The notes: generated from the letters alone by a model not told the origin. A stretch of DNA of 35,925 nt from Clostridiales bacterium (GCA_012800525.1 JAAZJD010000108.1:1-35925); one strand, 5' to 3'; shown: positions 15,998-24,545, numbered from the stretch's first letter. Program-made: numbers and translations.

Positions 15998-16103
15998 AAT
16001 TTTTCTCCCTCCATATATTTTTTTGCCTTTCGGCTGGATTCCATATATTATTTACCCGCTACATAGTTTGCTAATTCAATTTAAAGTATTTGCGAGTTTT
16101 TTG

Positions 16104-16679
16104 CTAGTCTCTAAAAATTATCTTTTCTGGACTCATTGCATCAATTATAGCTAGACTCTCAACTTTTATGCCATTTTGACGTAATGTATCTCCACCACCT
16201 TGAAAACCTTTTTCTATAGCAACTGCAGCACCTACAAGCCCTGCTCCTGCTTCATTTACAATATCAATTAGTGCATTCAGTGCAGAGCCGTTAGCTAAAA
16301 AATCATCTACTATAAGCACCTTATCTTTTGGTGTTATATACTCTGCTGCAATCATAATATCACTATACTTACCTGTAGTATATGAAAATACTTTTGCCTT
16401 GTAAAGGTCTTCTGTTAAATTTATGGTTTTTCTTTTTTTAGCAAAAACAAAAGGAACTTTAAATTCTAATGCTACTAAACATGCTAGTGGTATTCCTGAA
16501 GATTCTATTGTCAAAACCTTAGTCACACCACTATCTTTAAATCTTTTATAAATTTCTTTGGCTAACTTTGACACAATCATAACGTCCACTTGGTGATTTA
16601 AAAAACAGTCTACTTTGAGAACATCACCAGGAAATACTTGTCCACGTTCTACGATTATGTCTTTCAAAAAGCGCATCAC
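16104..16679 (-). CDS. xpt: Xanthine phosphoribosyltransferase
   Basis: A 191-residue cytosolic purine salvage enzyme that joins xanthine (and guanine) with PRPP to make the nucleotide. The type I PRTase PRPP loop is VLIVDDFLANGSA (121-133), and the family's LKVDCFLNHQVD (21-32), TIESSGI (57-63) and VPFVFAKK (75-82) stretches match B. subtilis Xpt closely. Two ATG codons, at 16679 and 16676, are equally possible; GGTGGGG lies upstream. It heads a block with the BMP transporter on the same strand, which argues for joint purine salvage. Unlike B. subtilis, no purine riboswitch was found in the leader. Confidence 0.93.
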   Translation of the reverse strand: MMRFLKDIIVERGQVFPGDVLKVDCFLNHQVDVMIVSKLAKEIYKRFKDSGVTKVLTIESSGIPLACLVALEFKVPFVFAKKRKTINLTEDLYKAKVFSYTTGKYSDIMIAAEYITPKDKVLIVDDFLANGSALNALIDIVNEAGAGLVGAAVAIEKGFQGGGDTLRQNGIKVESLAIIDAMSPEKIIFRD

Positions 16680-16704
16680 TCATCCCCACCAAAAAGATAG
16701 TTTA

Positions 16705-16733
16705 ATTATACTAAATAGTAGCAATGCTGTCTA
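16705..16733 (-). promoter_or_regulatory. Putative xpt promoter
   Basis: On the minus strand TAGACA (16728-16733) and a perfect TATAAT (16705-16710) are 17 bases apart. Transcription would start near 16698, leaving a leader of about 20 bases, too short for a purine riboswitch. Confidence 0.6.
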
Positions 16734-16817
16734 CTCAATACTAGCAATTTTTACTTACCTTATACATATCGTTATTTTACAAAATATAGGCTTACTGTAT
16801 TAATAAGTCAATGGAAA

Positions 16818-17486
16818 CTACCCTCCTCTAGAAGCTGTTTTGACATATTTATTGGCAGTCTCAACACACCACTTTAGATAGTCTGAACTGTATGCTTTGG
16901 GATAATAAAAATCAGTTGCAACAAATTGTTGTATGTAATAAGCTTTTGCACCCTCAATCATTTTTGCAATAGTTTCAATGTCATCAACAGTAAGCTTTGG
17001 ATCTAGTGTTGTTCTAAATTCATAATCTTTTGCTTGTTTTACAAGCTCTATACTTTTTGAAATATTTTCCATCAATTTATCTGTTGCAGGAGTTATCATG
17101 CTATATTTATCTAAAGGTGCCTTAATATCCATTGCCACATAATCAACTAAAGGAAGTAGTTGCTCTAGAACTTTTGGGCTACTGCCACAAGTATCAATTT
17201 TTACTAAAAGATTCAAAGATTTAATGTCTGAAATTAGCTTTTTTAGATCTTCAATAGGTGTTAGAGTAGGCTCTCCTCCAGTAATAACAACACCATCTAA
17301 AAATAGCTTGTTTTTCTTAATCCTTTCTAAAACCTCTTCATATGGAATTGCTTCATATTCACCGTCTAGCATTGGTTTATTATGGCAATATACGCATCTT
17401 AGTGGACAATTTGGCAAAAAAATTACTGATGCAATATTGCCAGGATAATCTACACATGAATTTGGGTTATATCCAGCTATTATCAT
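16818..17486 (-). CDS. nrdG: Anaerobic ribonucleotide reductase activating protein NrdG
   Basis: A 222-residue radical SAM enzyme that installs the glycyl radical on NrdD. The cluster motif CxxxCxxC is Cys27, Cys31 and Cys34 in NCPLRCVYCHN. The glycine-rich SAM-binding motif is VVITGGEPT (about 65-73). Length suits the NrdG2-like activases of Clostridia. The start has AAGGAG upstream. It follows nrdD by 118 bases, with a terminator-like hairpin in between, so its expression may be lower than that of nrdD. Confidence 0.93.
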   Translation of the reverse strand: MIIAGYNPNSCVDYPGNIASVIFLPNCPLRCVYCHNKPMLDGEYEAIPYEEVLERIKKNKLFLDGVVITGGEPTLTPIEDLKKLISDIKSLNLLVKIDTCGSSPKVLEQLLPLVDYVAMDIKAPLDKYSMITPATDKLMENISKSIELVKQAKDYEFRTTLDPKLTVDDIETIAKMIEGAKAYYIQQFVATDFYYPKAYSSDYLKWCVETANKYVKTASRGG

Positions 17487-17549
17487 TATAAAAACTCCTT
17501 ATTTTTATGTTATATTTAAATTGCTTCTATTGTGTTTTTAAAAGTTAAA

Positions 17550-17580
17550 AAATGGAGCTGCAAATTTAGCAACTCCATTT
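17550..17580 (-). terminator. Terminator-like hairpin between nrdD and nrdG
   Basis: AAATGGAG (17550-17557) pairs with CTCCATTT (17573-17580), extended by an internal TGC/GCA stem, with a 7-base loop; on the minus-strand RNA the one odd pair is a U-G wobble. A run of T follows on the minus strand. Its place inside a gene pair expected to be coexpressed suggests partial read-through or a separate nrdG promoter. Confidence 0.7.
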
Positions 17581-17604
17581 CTATATTGGATTTATAATTA
17601 TAAG

Positions 17605-19713
17605 TTAGCAAACAACATCCTTTAATTGATTTTCTTTAACTTTGAATTTTACCCTATCTTTGTACTCAGCTTTTTTGCCATCATTATAGTTTTGAACAGG
17701 TCTTAGATATCCAGTAACTCTGCTATAAACTTCTGTATCTTTTCCACATGTTGGGCAGCTCCATTGTTCACCAGCAAGATATCCGTGTTCATTACATACT
17801 GAGAATGTTGGTGTTAATGAAATATATGGCATTTTGCTAACTTCAAAGATCTTCTTAATTAATTTCTTTGCAACTTGAATATCTTCAATTTTTTCTCCAA
17901 GATACAAGTGTTGCACTGTTCCACCAGTATATAAGTATTGTAGTTCATCTTGTAGCTCAACACACTTCATAATATCATCTGTATATGATGCTGGCAATTG
18001 TGTAGAGTTTGTATAGTATGGAACCTCATCTCCTGCAGAAATAATATCTTTACCAAACTTTTTCCTATCAAGTCTTGCAAGTCTATAGCTTGTTCCTTCT
18101 GCTGGTGTTGCTTCAAGGTTATAGCTTCTTCCACTTTCTTTTTGGAACTCTTGCATTAAGCTACGCAAGAAATTCATAACCTTTAGTGAAAATTCTAATC
18201 CTTCTGGTGTTCCAATATCTTTGCCCATGAAGTTTAATAAACATTCATTCATTCCAACCAAACCTATTGTGTTAAAGTGATTATCCCAAAATCTTCCAGT
18301 TCTTTCTTTTACACTTCTCAAGAAATGTGTGCTATATGGATATAGACCTTTTTCTGATTCTTTTTCAATGATCTTTCTCTTGATTTCTAGTGATGTTTGA
18401 GAAATCCTTGCTAGCCTTTCTACACGCTTAAAGAAATCTTCTTCATCCGTAGCTAAATATCCAATTCTTGGCATATTTAATGTTACAACACCAATTGAAC
18501 CAGTCATTGGGTTTGACCCAAATAGTCCACCGCCACGTTTTCTAAGTTCTGTAACATCAAGGCGTAGTCTACAACACATTGAAACTGCATCTTCTGGTGA
18601 TAAGTCACTATTTATATAGTTTGCAAAATATGGGATACCATATTTACAAGTAATTTCCATAAAGGCATCTACAACAGGATTATTCCAATCAAAATCTTTC
18701 GTGATGTTTAGTGTTGGAATTGGGAATGTAAACACTCTACCTTTTGCATCGCCTTCAAGCATAACTGAACAAAAAGCTTTATTGAAAATATCCATTTCTG
18801 CCTGAAAATCACCGTATTTATCTTCTTTTATTTCACCACCAACAATAACTGGCTGATCTTTCAATGTTGAAGGAACTTTAATATCAAATGTCAAGTTTGA
18901 GAATGGGCATTGGAAACCTACTCTTGTAGGAACATTGATATTGAATATAAACTCTTGAATGCATTGACGCACTTGTTCATAAGTCATTTTGTCATATCTA
19001 ATAAATGGAGCACAATATGTATCAATTGAAGACCATGCTTGAGCACCTGCAGTTTCTCCTTGAGTTGTAAATGTTGAGTTAACAACTTGTCCTAAAAATG
19101 AACGCAAATGCTTAGCTGGCTTACTTTCAACTTTTCCCGCAACTCCACCAAAGCCATCTGTTAAAAGTTGTCTTAAATCCCAACCAGCACAATATGGTCC
19201 AAAGAATCCAAGGTCATGTAAATGAATATCTCCATCTTCATGGGCAACTCTTACTTCTTCTGGATATATATTGTATAACCAATATTTTTTAGTGAAAGAC
19301 TCTCTAACATAGTTATTTAGACCATTTACAGATTTTTGCATATTGGCATTTTCTTTAACTTCCCAAGCTTCTTCACTTAAATAGTCTGCAAAAAGTTCTT
19401 CTGTTTGAGCAATTAAAGCATTTGTGTCACGAGCCTTTTTTCTAGCTTCACGATAACGAATATATGCAACTGCAGTTTTTGCATGCTGCTCATCAATGAG
19501 CACCTTTTCTACCATATCTTGAATTTGTTCAATAGTTGGTGCTAAGTCTTTATATGTGTCATCTAACCTTTGTGCAACCTTCAAAGCAAGCTCTGTTGCT
19601 AATACTTTGTTATCTCCACCAGCAGCTAATGCTGCTTTGTAAATAGCATCTCTAATTTTATCGACATTAAAGTCTTCAATTCTTCCATCTCTTTTAATGA
19701 TTTGTTTAACCAT
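17605..19713 (-). CDS. nrdD: Anaerobic ribonucleoside-triphosphate reductase (class III)
   Basis: A 702-residue oxygen-sensitive reductase making deoxyribonucleotides from ribonucleoside triphosphates under anaerobic conditions. An ATP-cone at about 1-95 (VKQIIKRDGRIEDFNVDKI) gives allosteric control. The large catalytic barrel follows. Near the C-terminus a metal site is visible with Cys640, His643, Cys653 and Cys656, and the glycyl radical loop RVTGY places the radical on Gly668. The start at 19713 has GGAGGG upstream and sits about 100 bases after the promoter; the frame stays open further upstream, through the promoter, which argues against the longer form. Regulation by NrdR is strongly suggested by two boxes. 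Confidence 0.95.
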   Translation of the reverse strand: MVKQIIKRDGRIEDFNVDKIRDAIYKAALAAGGDNKVLATELALKVAQRLDDTYKDLAPTIEQIQDMVEKVLIDEQHAKTAVAYIRYREARKKARDTNALIAQTEELFADYLSEEAWEVKENANMQKSVNGLNNYVRESFTKKYWLYNIYPEEVRVAHEDGDIHLHDLGFFGPYCAGWDLRQLLTDGFGGVAGKVESKPAKHLRSFLGQVVNSTFTTQGETAGAQAWSSIDTYCAPFIRYDKMTYEQVRQCIQEFIFNINVPTRVGFQCPFSNLTFDIKVPSTLKDQPVIVGGEIKEDKYGDFQAEMDIFNKAFCSVMLEGDAKGRVFTFPIPTLNITKDFDWNNPVVDAFMEITCKYGIPYFANYINSDLSPEDAVSMCCRLRLDVTELRKRGGGLFGSNPMTGSIGVVTLNMPRIGYLATDEEDFFKRVERLARISQTSLEIKRKIIEKESEKGLYPYSTHFLRSVKERTGRFWDNHFNTIGLVGMNECLLNFMGKDIGTPEGLEFSLKVMNFLRSLMQEFQKESGRSYNLEATPAEGTSYRLARLDRKKFGKDIISAGDEVPYYTNSTQLPASYTDDIMKCVELQDELQYLYTGGTVQHLYLGEKIEDIQVAKKLIKKIFEVSKMPYISLTPTFSVCNEHGYLAGEQWSCPTCGKDTEVYSRVTGYLRPVQNYNDGKKAEYKDRVKFKVKENQLKDVVC

Positions 19714-19818
19714 ATTTGTTCCCTCCGTTTTAATTTTTTTATAGTTTATATTATCTAAATGAAAAATGTATAATTTATAAAAGTATGAAAAAGTAGCTTT
19801 CATAGTCCGGTAATTGTT

Positions 19819-19847
19819 ATTATAGCACCACAATATATAGTTGTCAA
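19819..19847 (-). promoter_or_regulatory. nrdD promoter, consensus sigma-A
   Basis: On the minus strand a perfect TTGACA (19842-19847) and perfect TATAAT (19819-19824) are 17 bases apart. Transcription would begin near 19811. NrdR box 1 fills the spacer, so bound repressor would block RNA polymerase. Confidence 0.85.
19828..19843. promoter_or_regulatory. NrdR box 1 (promoter spacer)
   Basis: CCACAATATATAGTTG matches the NrdR consensus ACACWATATATWGTGT at 13 of 16 positions, with the core CAATATATAG intact. It lies between the -35 and -10 hexamers of the nrdD promoter. No nrdR gene is in the window. Confidence 0.8.
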
Positions 19848-19859
19848 CACTAAAAAAAT

Positions 19860-19875
19860 ACACAATATATAGTAT
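19860..19875. promoter_or_regulatory. NrdR box 2 (upstream of -35)
   Basis: ACACAATATATAGTAT matches the NrdR consensus at 15 of 16 positions. It starts 32 bases from box 1, three helical turns, the spacing known for paired NrdR sites. Confidence 0.85.
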
Positions 19876-20082
19876 TTTGACATTAAATTTTGCTAAAAAT
19901 CCTAAATTTAGGCTGATAATACCTATTTTATATCAAAAACCCTAGTGTTAATTTTTTTTCATTTTAAAAAATACATTAATATTTAATTTTTTACCTTTTG
20001 AAAATCAAAAAATTTTCCGTAATATCTAAGTAAAAACGTAAACAAATGCATTCTAAAGCCTGAACATTTGTTCTAAACATAA
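19876..20082. other. AT-rich intergenic stretch
   Basis: Between the nrdD control region and the uronate operon terminator no gene is seen. One inverted repeat, AACAAATG (20041-20048) and CATTTGTT (20065-20072), has no T-tract. The rest is very AT-rich without a recognisable signal. Confidence 0.5.
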
Positions 20083-20110
20083 AAAGTGCAAGTTTTTAGA
20101 CCTACACTTT
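20083..20110 (-). terminator. Terminator of the uronate operon
   Basis: On the minus strand a 10-bp stem with two G-U pairs and an 8-base loop (stem arms 20083-20092 and 20101-20110) is followed by a short T run. It lies 43 bases after the last gene of the operon. Confidence 0.7.
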
Positions 20111-20153
20111 CTAGTTTTTAATACCTTTTTCATTAAATATATTTTTAGACAAT

Positions 20154-21311
20154 TCATTTTTTTACTGGATTTTCTTCCTCTTCTTTTATTTTCTTTTTAA
20201 GTTCACTTTCAAACAAAGCTTCATCTAAAGGTATGGACACCTTTTTCCCTGTCCAGCCAGCTAAATGAATTGCATTAGAAAAAGTTAATCCAATCAAACC
20301 TTCTTTGCCTGGAGCTATAAACTTATCGGTTTTACCTAACAAATAGTCTGTGTAATTTTTTATAATCCCTATATGTTGTGGTGGATTTTTAAACATTCTT
20401 AAATAATGCCCTATGCCTCTATATTTATATACTTTGGTTTTAGGTTTGCCCATAAAAACTTTATTGGTTGCATTAAACTCAGGTTCAAATATTTGATTTT
20501 CAGTAAACACAAGTTTACCACCTTCGATTACAATTTTACCGCCATCACCTGTAATTTCTAACCTATTTGTTCCTGGAGCATCATGCGTTGAGGTTATAAA
20601 GACTCCTGTGGCACCATTTTCGAAGGTACACATTGCTGTTACATCATTTTCTACATCTATTTCTCTACCTTTTGTGCTCACTATTGCTTCTACTTCTACA
20701 GGTAATCCTGCAAGCCAAGTAAATAAATCTAATTGATGAGGACATTGGTTAATTAAAACACCGCCACCTTCACCTTTCCATGTCCCACGCCAGCCGCCTT
20801 GATCATAATATGCTTTTGGACGATACCAATTAGTTATTATCCAAACAATTCTTTTTAACTCACCAAGTTTACCACTTTCAATTATTTCTTTTGCTCTTAT
20901 GTATAATGGATTTGTTCTTTGATTGAACATCATTCCAAACAAAAGATCAGGGTGTTTATCTGATTCTTCATTCATTTTCACAACTTGTGATGTATAAACA
21001 CCTGCAGGCTTATCACATAAAACATTAATTCCTGCCTTAAAAGCATCAATTGCTATTGTAGAATGTTCATAGTGGGGAGTTTCAATTAAAACTGCATCAA
21101 TTAATCCACTATTAAACATCTCTTTATAGTCGCTAAATATTTCAACTCCCTTTAGTTTTTCTTTTGCCCTATTCCTTCTGCTTTCATTTACATCACAAAC
21201 AGCTGTAAGTTTTGCACCTTTAATCAAAAAACCAAGTTTTTGAAAAATCATTGAATAAAAACTACCTTGTTTCCCAAACCCTACAATTCCATATCTTACA
21301 ATTTTGGCCAT
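20154..21311 (-). CDS. Gfo/Idh/MocA family oxidoreductase (last operon gene)
   Basis: A 385-residue NAD(P)-dependent sugar dehydrogenase-like protein. The Rossmann loop is GFGKQG (11-16), and the conserved Lys101 lies in CDKPAG, where most relatives have EKP. The catalytic block reads INQCPHQLD with His192 and Asp195. It shares NWYR, QGGWRGT and INQCxHQLD with the paralogue at 22310-23449, so the two arose by duplication. It lies 18 bases after the TIM-barrel isomerase gene. Substrate is unknown; oxidation of a sugar hydroxyl, or its reversal, is inferred from the family and from the uronate operon context. GGAGG upstream supports the start. Confidence 0.88.
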   Translation of the reverse strand: MAKIVRYGIVGFGKQGSFYSMIFQKLGFLIKGAKLTAVCDVNESRRNRAKEKLKGVEIFSDYKEMFNSGLIDAVLIETPHYEHSTIAIDAFKAGINVLCDKPAGVYTSQVVKMNEESDKHPDLLFGMMFNQRTNPLYIRAKEIIESGKLGELKRIVWIITNWYRPKAYYDQGGWRGTWKGEGGGVLINQCPHQLDLFTWLAGLPVEVEAIVSTKGREIDVENDVTAMCTFENGATGVFITSTHDAPGTNRLEITGDGGKIVIEGGKLVFTENQIFEPEFNATNKVFMGKPKTKVYKYRGIGHYLRMFKNPPQHIGIIKNYTDYLLGKTDKFIAPGKEGLIGLTFSNAIHLAGWTGKKVSIPLDEALFESELKKKIKEEEENPVKK

Positions 21312-21329
21312 AGCTAAACCTCCATATAT

Positions 21330-22241
21330 TTACTCTTTTATCATTTCTTCAAGTGTTTTATATTGCCACACGAAAACTTCTTTTCTTGACACACATTTAA
21401 AAAAGCCCAATCCTTTAGCTTTATCTACTAGTCTAAAAGCTTTAAAGTAATTACTCATTATGAATGGCATAAATGGCACGAAATATACTATAGGCTTTAA
21501 CACTGCATATTTCCAAGTGTGTGGCTCTAAAGTCATAAAGCCTTCATAATATCTTTTCTTAAGCTCTTCTATTATATATTGATACTCGCCCTTTCCAACT
21601 CCAAGAGGAACTTCAACCTTATATTCAGAACAATCTTTAATATGATAATACACTGTTATATCTTTTAACATATCAAAAGCTTCTTTGACATTTACATCAC
21701 ATTGCACATAGTTTGAAGAATCAAAAATAAATTCTAGTCCATCATCTTTTAGGTGTTCATATAGCTTTAAAACTCTTGAAGGAACATCCCCAAACACTTT
21801 CTTTTCATTTTCATGTAAAAGTGTGACTCCACTATCTTTTGCAATTTCCAAAAAGCCTTTCATTTTTGTAACAACTTTATCTAAACATGAATCCGGATCT
21901 TCTGAACCATAGAAAAATGAAAATATTCTAATATATTTACATTTTGCTTTTTTTGCTATTCTAATTAAAGTTTCAAGTTGTTTCTTTTGTTTTTCATAAC
22001 CTGCTTCATCATTAATTCCAACCTTTCCTATAGGAGAACCGATAGAAGAAAATTTTATTCCGTTATCAATCATCCTTGGTAAAATAGAAACTTTAAATTC
22101 TTCATATGAGTAGTCTGCAATATTTTTTCCATCCACATTTCTTGGACAAATATATTCGCCTCCTAATTCCTTTGCTAAAGCTATTTGCTTATTAAAATCT
22201 GATGTAACCTCATCATAAAAACCTGAAATTTGAACCTTCAT
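21330..22241 (-). CDS. Sugar phosphate isomerase/epimerase-like TIM-barrel protein
   Basis: A 303-residue protein of the xylose-isomerase-like (AP endonuclease 2) TIM-barrel superfamily. The metal site pattern of the superfamily is visible: Glu144 (LLHENEKK), Asp174 (FIFDSSNY), His200 and Asp203 (YYHIKD) and Glu239 with His241 (LEPH). These bind a divalent metal in epimerases and also in lyase-type relatives. It is flanked by two paralogous oxidoreductases, so an epimerisation, keto-sugar isomerisation or elimination step between two redox steps is likely. GAGGTG upstream supports the start. A 68-base gap before it holds a possible internal promoter. Confidence 0.85.
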   Translation of the reverse strand: MKVQISGFYDEVTSDFNKQIALAKELGGEYICPRNVDGKNIADYSYEEFKVSILPRMIDNGIKFSSIGSPIGKVGINDEAGYEKQKKQLETLIRIAKKAKCKYIRIFSFFYGSEDPDSCLDKVVTKMKGFLEIAKDSGVTLLHENEKKVFGDVPSRVLKLYEHLKDDGLEFIFDSSNYVQCDVNVKEAFDMLKDITVYYHIKDCSEYKVEVPLGVGKGEYQYIIEELKKRYYEGFMTLEPHTWKYAVLKPIVYFVPFMPFIMSNYFKAFRLVDKAKGLGFFKCVSRKEVFVWQYKTLEEMIKE

Positions 22242-22259
22242 AAATTCACCTCACATAAT

Positions 22260-22289
22260 ACTATAATTTAACAATTGAAACGATTACAA
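22260..22289 (-). promoter_or_regulatory. Possible internal promoter with LacI/CcpA-like half site
   Basis: On the minus strand TTGTAA (22284-22289) and TATAGT (22260-22265) are 18 bases apart. The TTGTAATCG half site overlaps the -35 box; the other half, toward 22274, is degenerate, giving an imperfect LacI-family or cre-like operator centred on the CG at 22281-22282. Both are weak predictions. Confidence 0.3.
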
Positions 22290-22309
22290 AACATAATTAT
22301 CATTTTGCA

Positions 22310-23449
22310 TCATTTGCTGTTTACTTTATTTTTCTCTTCTTGACGTTTTTCTTCTAGCGCATTTTCATATTCATTTGCATCAATTGGCAAAAACACTTTT
22401 GCATCTTTCCAAGAAGAAAGATAAATTGCATTAATTAATTCAACACTTTTATGACCTTCTTCAACATTTGCTAGCAACTCGCCTTTATTTTTTATTGCTT
22501 TTGCAAAAGCTTTTATTGTTCTAATTTGTTGGCCTAAAATCAAGTCTCTTAGTTGTCTTATTAATCCATATGAGCTAATTGTCATAAAACTTGGTGACAT
22601 TCCATATCCAAATGTTGTTTCCTTATTAACTTGCTTTTGGCTTTTATGTCTATATACTTTCATAAAGAACTTGCCCATAACGATTCTACCTTTATCTAAA
22701 GCAATCTCCAACCTATTAACACCACTTAACTCATGAGAGGAAGCGGAAAAAGAACAATTATATTCTGGATATTCTAAAATAGCGACTATATCATTTTCAG
22801 TGCAAATATTTCTATCAACTGTCTTAGTTTTAGCAGTAATTGAAGTAGGCATGCCTATCAGCCATTGAAGAATATCAAGCTGATGAACACATTGGTTTAT
22901 TAGAGAACCTCCTCCTTCTTCGCAATATGTGCCACGCCAACCACCTTGTTTATAGTATGCATCTGAGCGATACCAATTTGTTATGATATAATCTGCCCTT
23001 TGTATGCTTCCAAGTTTTCCTGAAGATATTAGCTTTTTGGCTTTTTTATACATTTTATTGCTTCTTTGATTAAAGTTTACACCAACAATAACATCAGGAT
23101 TTGCCTTTGCAACTTCTACAACTTTATCAGCATCAAGTTTTGTAACAGTTAAAGGTTTTTCAATTAAAACATGAACTTTTTGTTCAATACAATACCTTGC
23201 GATTTCTCCATGTGGGTAGTGCTCAGTTGCAATAATTACACCATCCAATTTTTCATTTTCAATCATTTCTTTATAGCAAGAATATTTTTTAGCTTTAGTA
23301 TATTTTTTACTTCTCTCTAAAGCTTTAGATAAAATATCACAAACAGCAACAAGTTTAACTCCTCTTACAAAACCACGAGCTAAATTAAAAGCATGCCTGC
23401 TTCCCATTCTACCAATACCAATAACACCAAATCTTAATTTTTTGTTCAT
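22310..23449 (-). CDS. Gfo/Idh/MocA family oxidoreductase (first of pair)
   Basis: A 379-residue NAD(P)-dependent oxidoreductase. The Rossmann loop is GIGRMG (11-16), the EKP motif with Lys98 is intact, and the catalytic block INQCVHQLD gives His189 and Asp192. Middle regions NWYR and QGGWRGT are shared with the paralogue at 20154-21311. The C-terminal 25 residues are highly charged. It follows kdgK by 7 bases and has only a weak ribosome site, so translational coupling is likely. It is probably the first redox step of the three-gene module; the sugar substrate cannot be read from sequence. Confidence 0.88.
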   Translation of the reverse strand: MNKKLRFGVIGIGRMGSRHAFNLARGFVRGVKLVAVCDILSKALERSKKYTKAKKYSCYKEMIENEKLDGVIIATEHYPHGEIARYCIEQKVHVLIEKPLTVTKLDADKVVEVAKANPDVIVGVNFNQRSNKMYKKAKKLISSGKLGSIQRADYIITNWYRSDAYYKQGGWRGTYCEEGGGSLINQCVHQLDILQWLIGMPTSITAKTKTVDRNICTENDIVAILEYPEYNCSFSASSHELSGVNRLEIALDKGRIVMGKFFMKVYRHKSQKQVNKETTFGYGMSPSFMTISSYGLIRQLRDLILGQQIRTIKAFAKAIKNKGELLANVEEGHKSVELINAIYLSSWKDAKVFLPIDANEYENALEEKRQEEKNKVNSK

Positions 23450-23456
23450 TTTTTAT

Positions 23457-24476
23457 TTATCTTTGTATTCTTCCACTACCATCTGTTTTTATTAAAGTTT
23501 TTACTTCATCTACTGTGGTCAAATTAAAGTCCCCTTCAATGGTTTGTTTTAACGCACTTGCGGCTGCTGCAAATTCTATAACCTCTTGATAATCTTTAAA
23601 CTCATTTAATCCATATATTAAGCCAGCACAAAAACTATCGCCACCACCAACTCTGTCTAGAATATTAATATTATGTGTTTTGGAAAAATATGCTTTATCC
23701 TTAACATATAGCATACCACCCCAGTTATTTAAGCTTGCAGAAATACTTTCACGCAATGATATTGCAACTGCTTCAAAATTGAACTTTTCAACTAATTGTT
23801 TTGCTACATCCACAAATGACTCTCTTTCTATTTTACCTTTAGAAATATCAGCGTTTTTAGCCTTAATTCCAAAAACCTTTTCAGCATCTTCTTCATTTGC
23901 GATTAAAACATCTACATATTGCATAAGTTTTGACATTACTTTTTTAGCTTTTTCAGTTGACCATAACTTTTTTCTATAGTTTAAATCACAGCTAACCTTA
24001 ATGCCTTTTTCTTTAGCTATCTTTAATGCCAAAATCAATATATTGGCAAGATCGTCAGAAAGTGCTGGTGTGATTCCTGTAAAATGAAACCAATTAACAT
24101 TGTCAAAAATTTGATGCCAATTAAAATCCTTTTCTGAAGCCTTAGATATTGAAGAATTTGCCCTATCATATATGACATTACTTGCCCTAACAGACATCCC
24201 CTTTTCTAAATAGTAAATTCCAAGTCTATCTCCACCTTTAGCAATATATGTTGTATTTACACCATGTTTTCTAAGTTCACTAATTGCAGCCTGACCAATA
24301 GCATTATCTGGAACTTTTGTTACAAAGGCTGCATCATATCCAAAAAATGAAAGTGAAACCGCGACATTAGCTTCACCGCCACCAAAGGTTGCTTCTAATG
24401 CAGACTCTTGGAAAAATCTCAAATTTCCAAAAGGTGCTAATCTCAACATTATCTCTCCAAATGTTACAACTTTCAT
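23457..24476 (-). CDS. kdgK: 2-keto-3-deoxygluconate kinase
   Basis: A 339-residue PfkB/ribokinase family sugar kinase that phosphorylates 2-keto-3-deoxygluconate to KDPG. The N-terminal substrate region is GGGEANVAVSL (about 32-42), and the C-terminal ATP/anion-hole motif is RVGGGDSF with catalytic Asp280. Operon position between eda and the oxidoreductases, after uxaC-uxuA-uxuB, makes this substrate very likely over other PfkB substrates. The start has AAGGAG upstream. Confidence 0.9.
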   Translation of the reverse strand: MKVVTFGEIMLRLAPFGNLRFFQESALEATFGGGEANVAVSLSFFGYDAAFVTKVPDNAIGQAAISELRKHGVNTTYIAKGGDRLGIYYLEKGMSVRASNVIYDRANSSISKASEKDFNWHQIFDNVNWFHFTGITPALSDDLANILILALKIAKEKGIKVSCDLNYRKKLWSTEKAKKVMSKLMQYVDVLIANEEDAEKVFGIKAKNADISKGKIERESFVDVAKQLVEKFNFEAVAISLRESISASLNNWGGMLYVKDKAYFSKTHNINILDRVGGGDSFCAGLIYGLNEFKDYQEVIEFAAAASALKQTIEGDFNLTTVDEVKTLIKTDGSGRIQR

Positions 24477-24545
24477 AAATTTTCTCCTTAATTTAAATCC
24501 ACAGTAAAATCTATTTTCACTGAATCAATATTTATTTAATAGTTT

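Noticed and set aside
16680-16800. Purine riboswitch before xpt
   Set aside because: xpt in B. subtilis has one, but the conserved loop and junction sequences of the aptamer are not here, and the likely promoter leaves only about 20 bases of leader.
17590-17605. GTTAGCAA-like match near the nrdD stop
   Set aside because: It lies at the nrdD C-terminal codons and differs from the shared operator motif after the first eight bases; judged to be chance.
19714-19863. Longer N-terminus for nrdD
   Set aside because: It would contain the promoter and an NrdR box; the ATG at 19713 has an excellent ribosome site and begins the ATP-cone.
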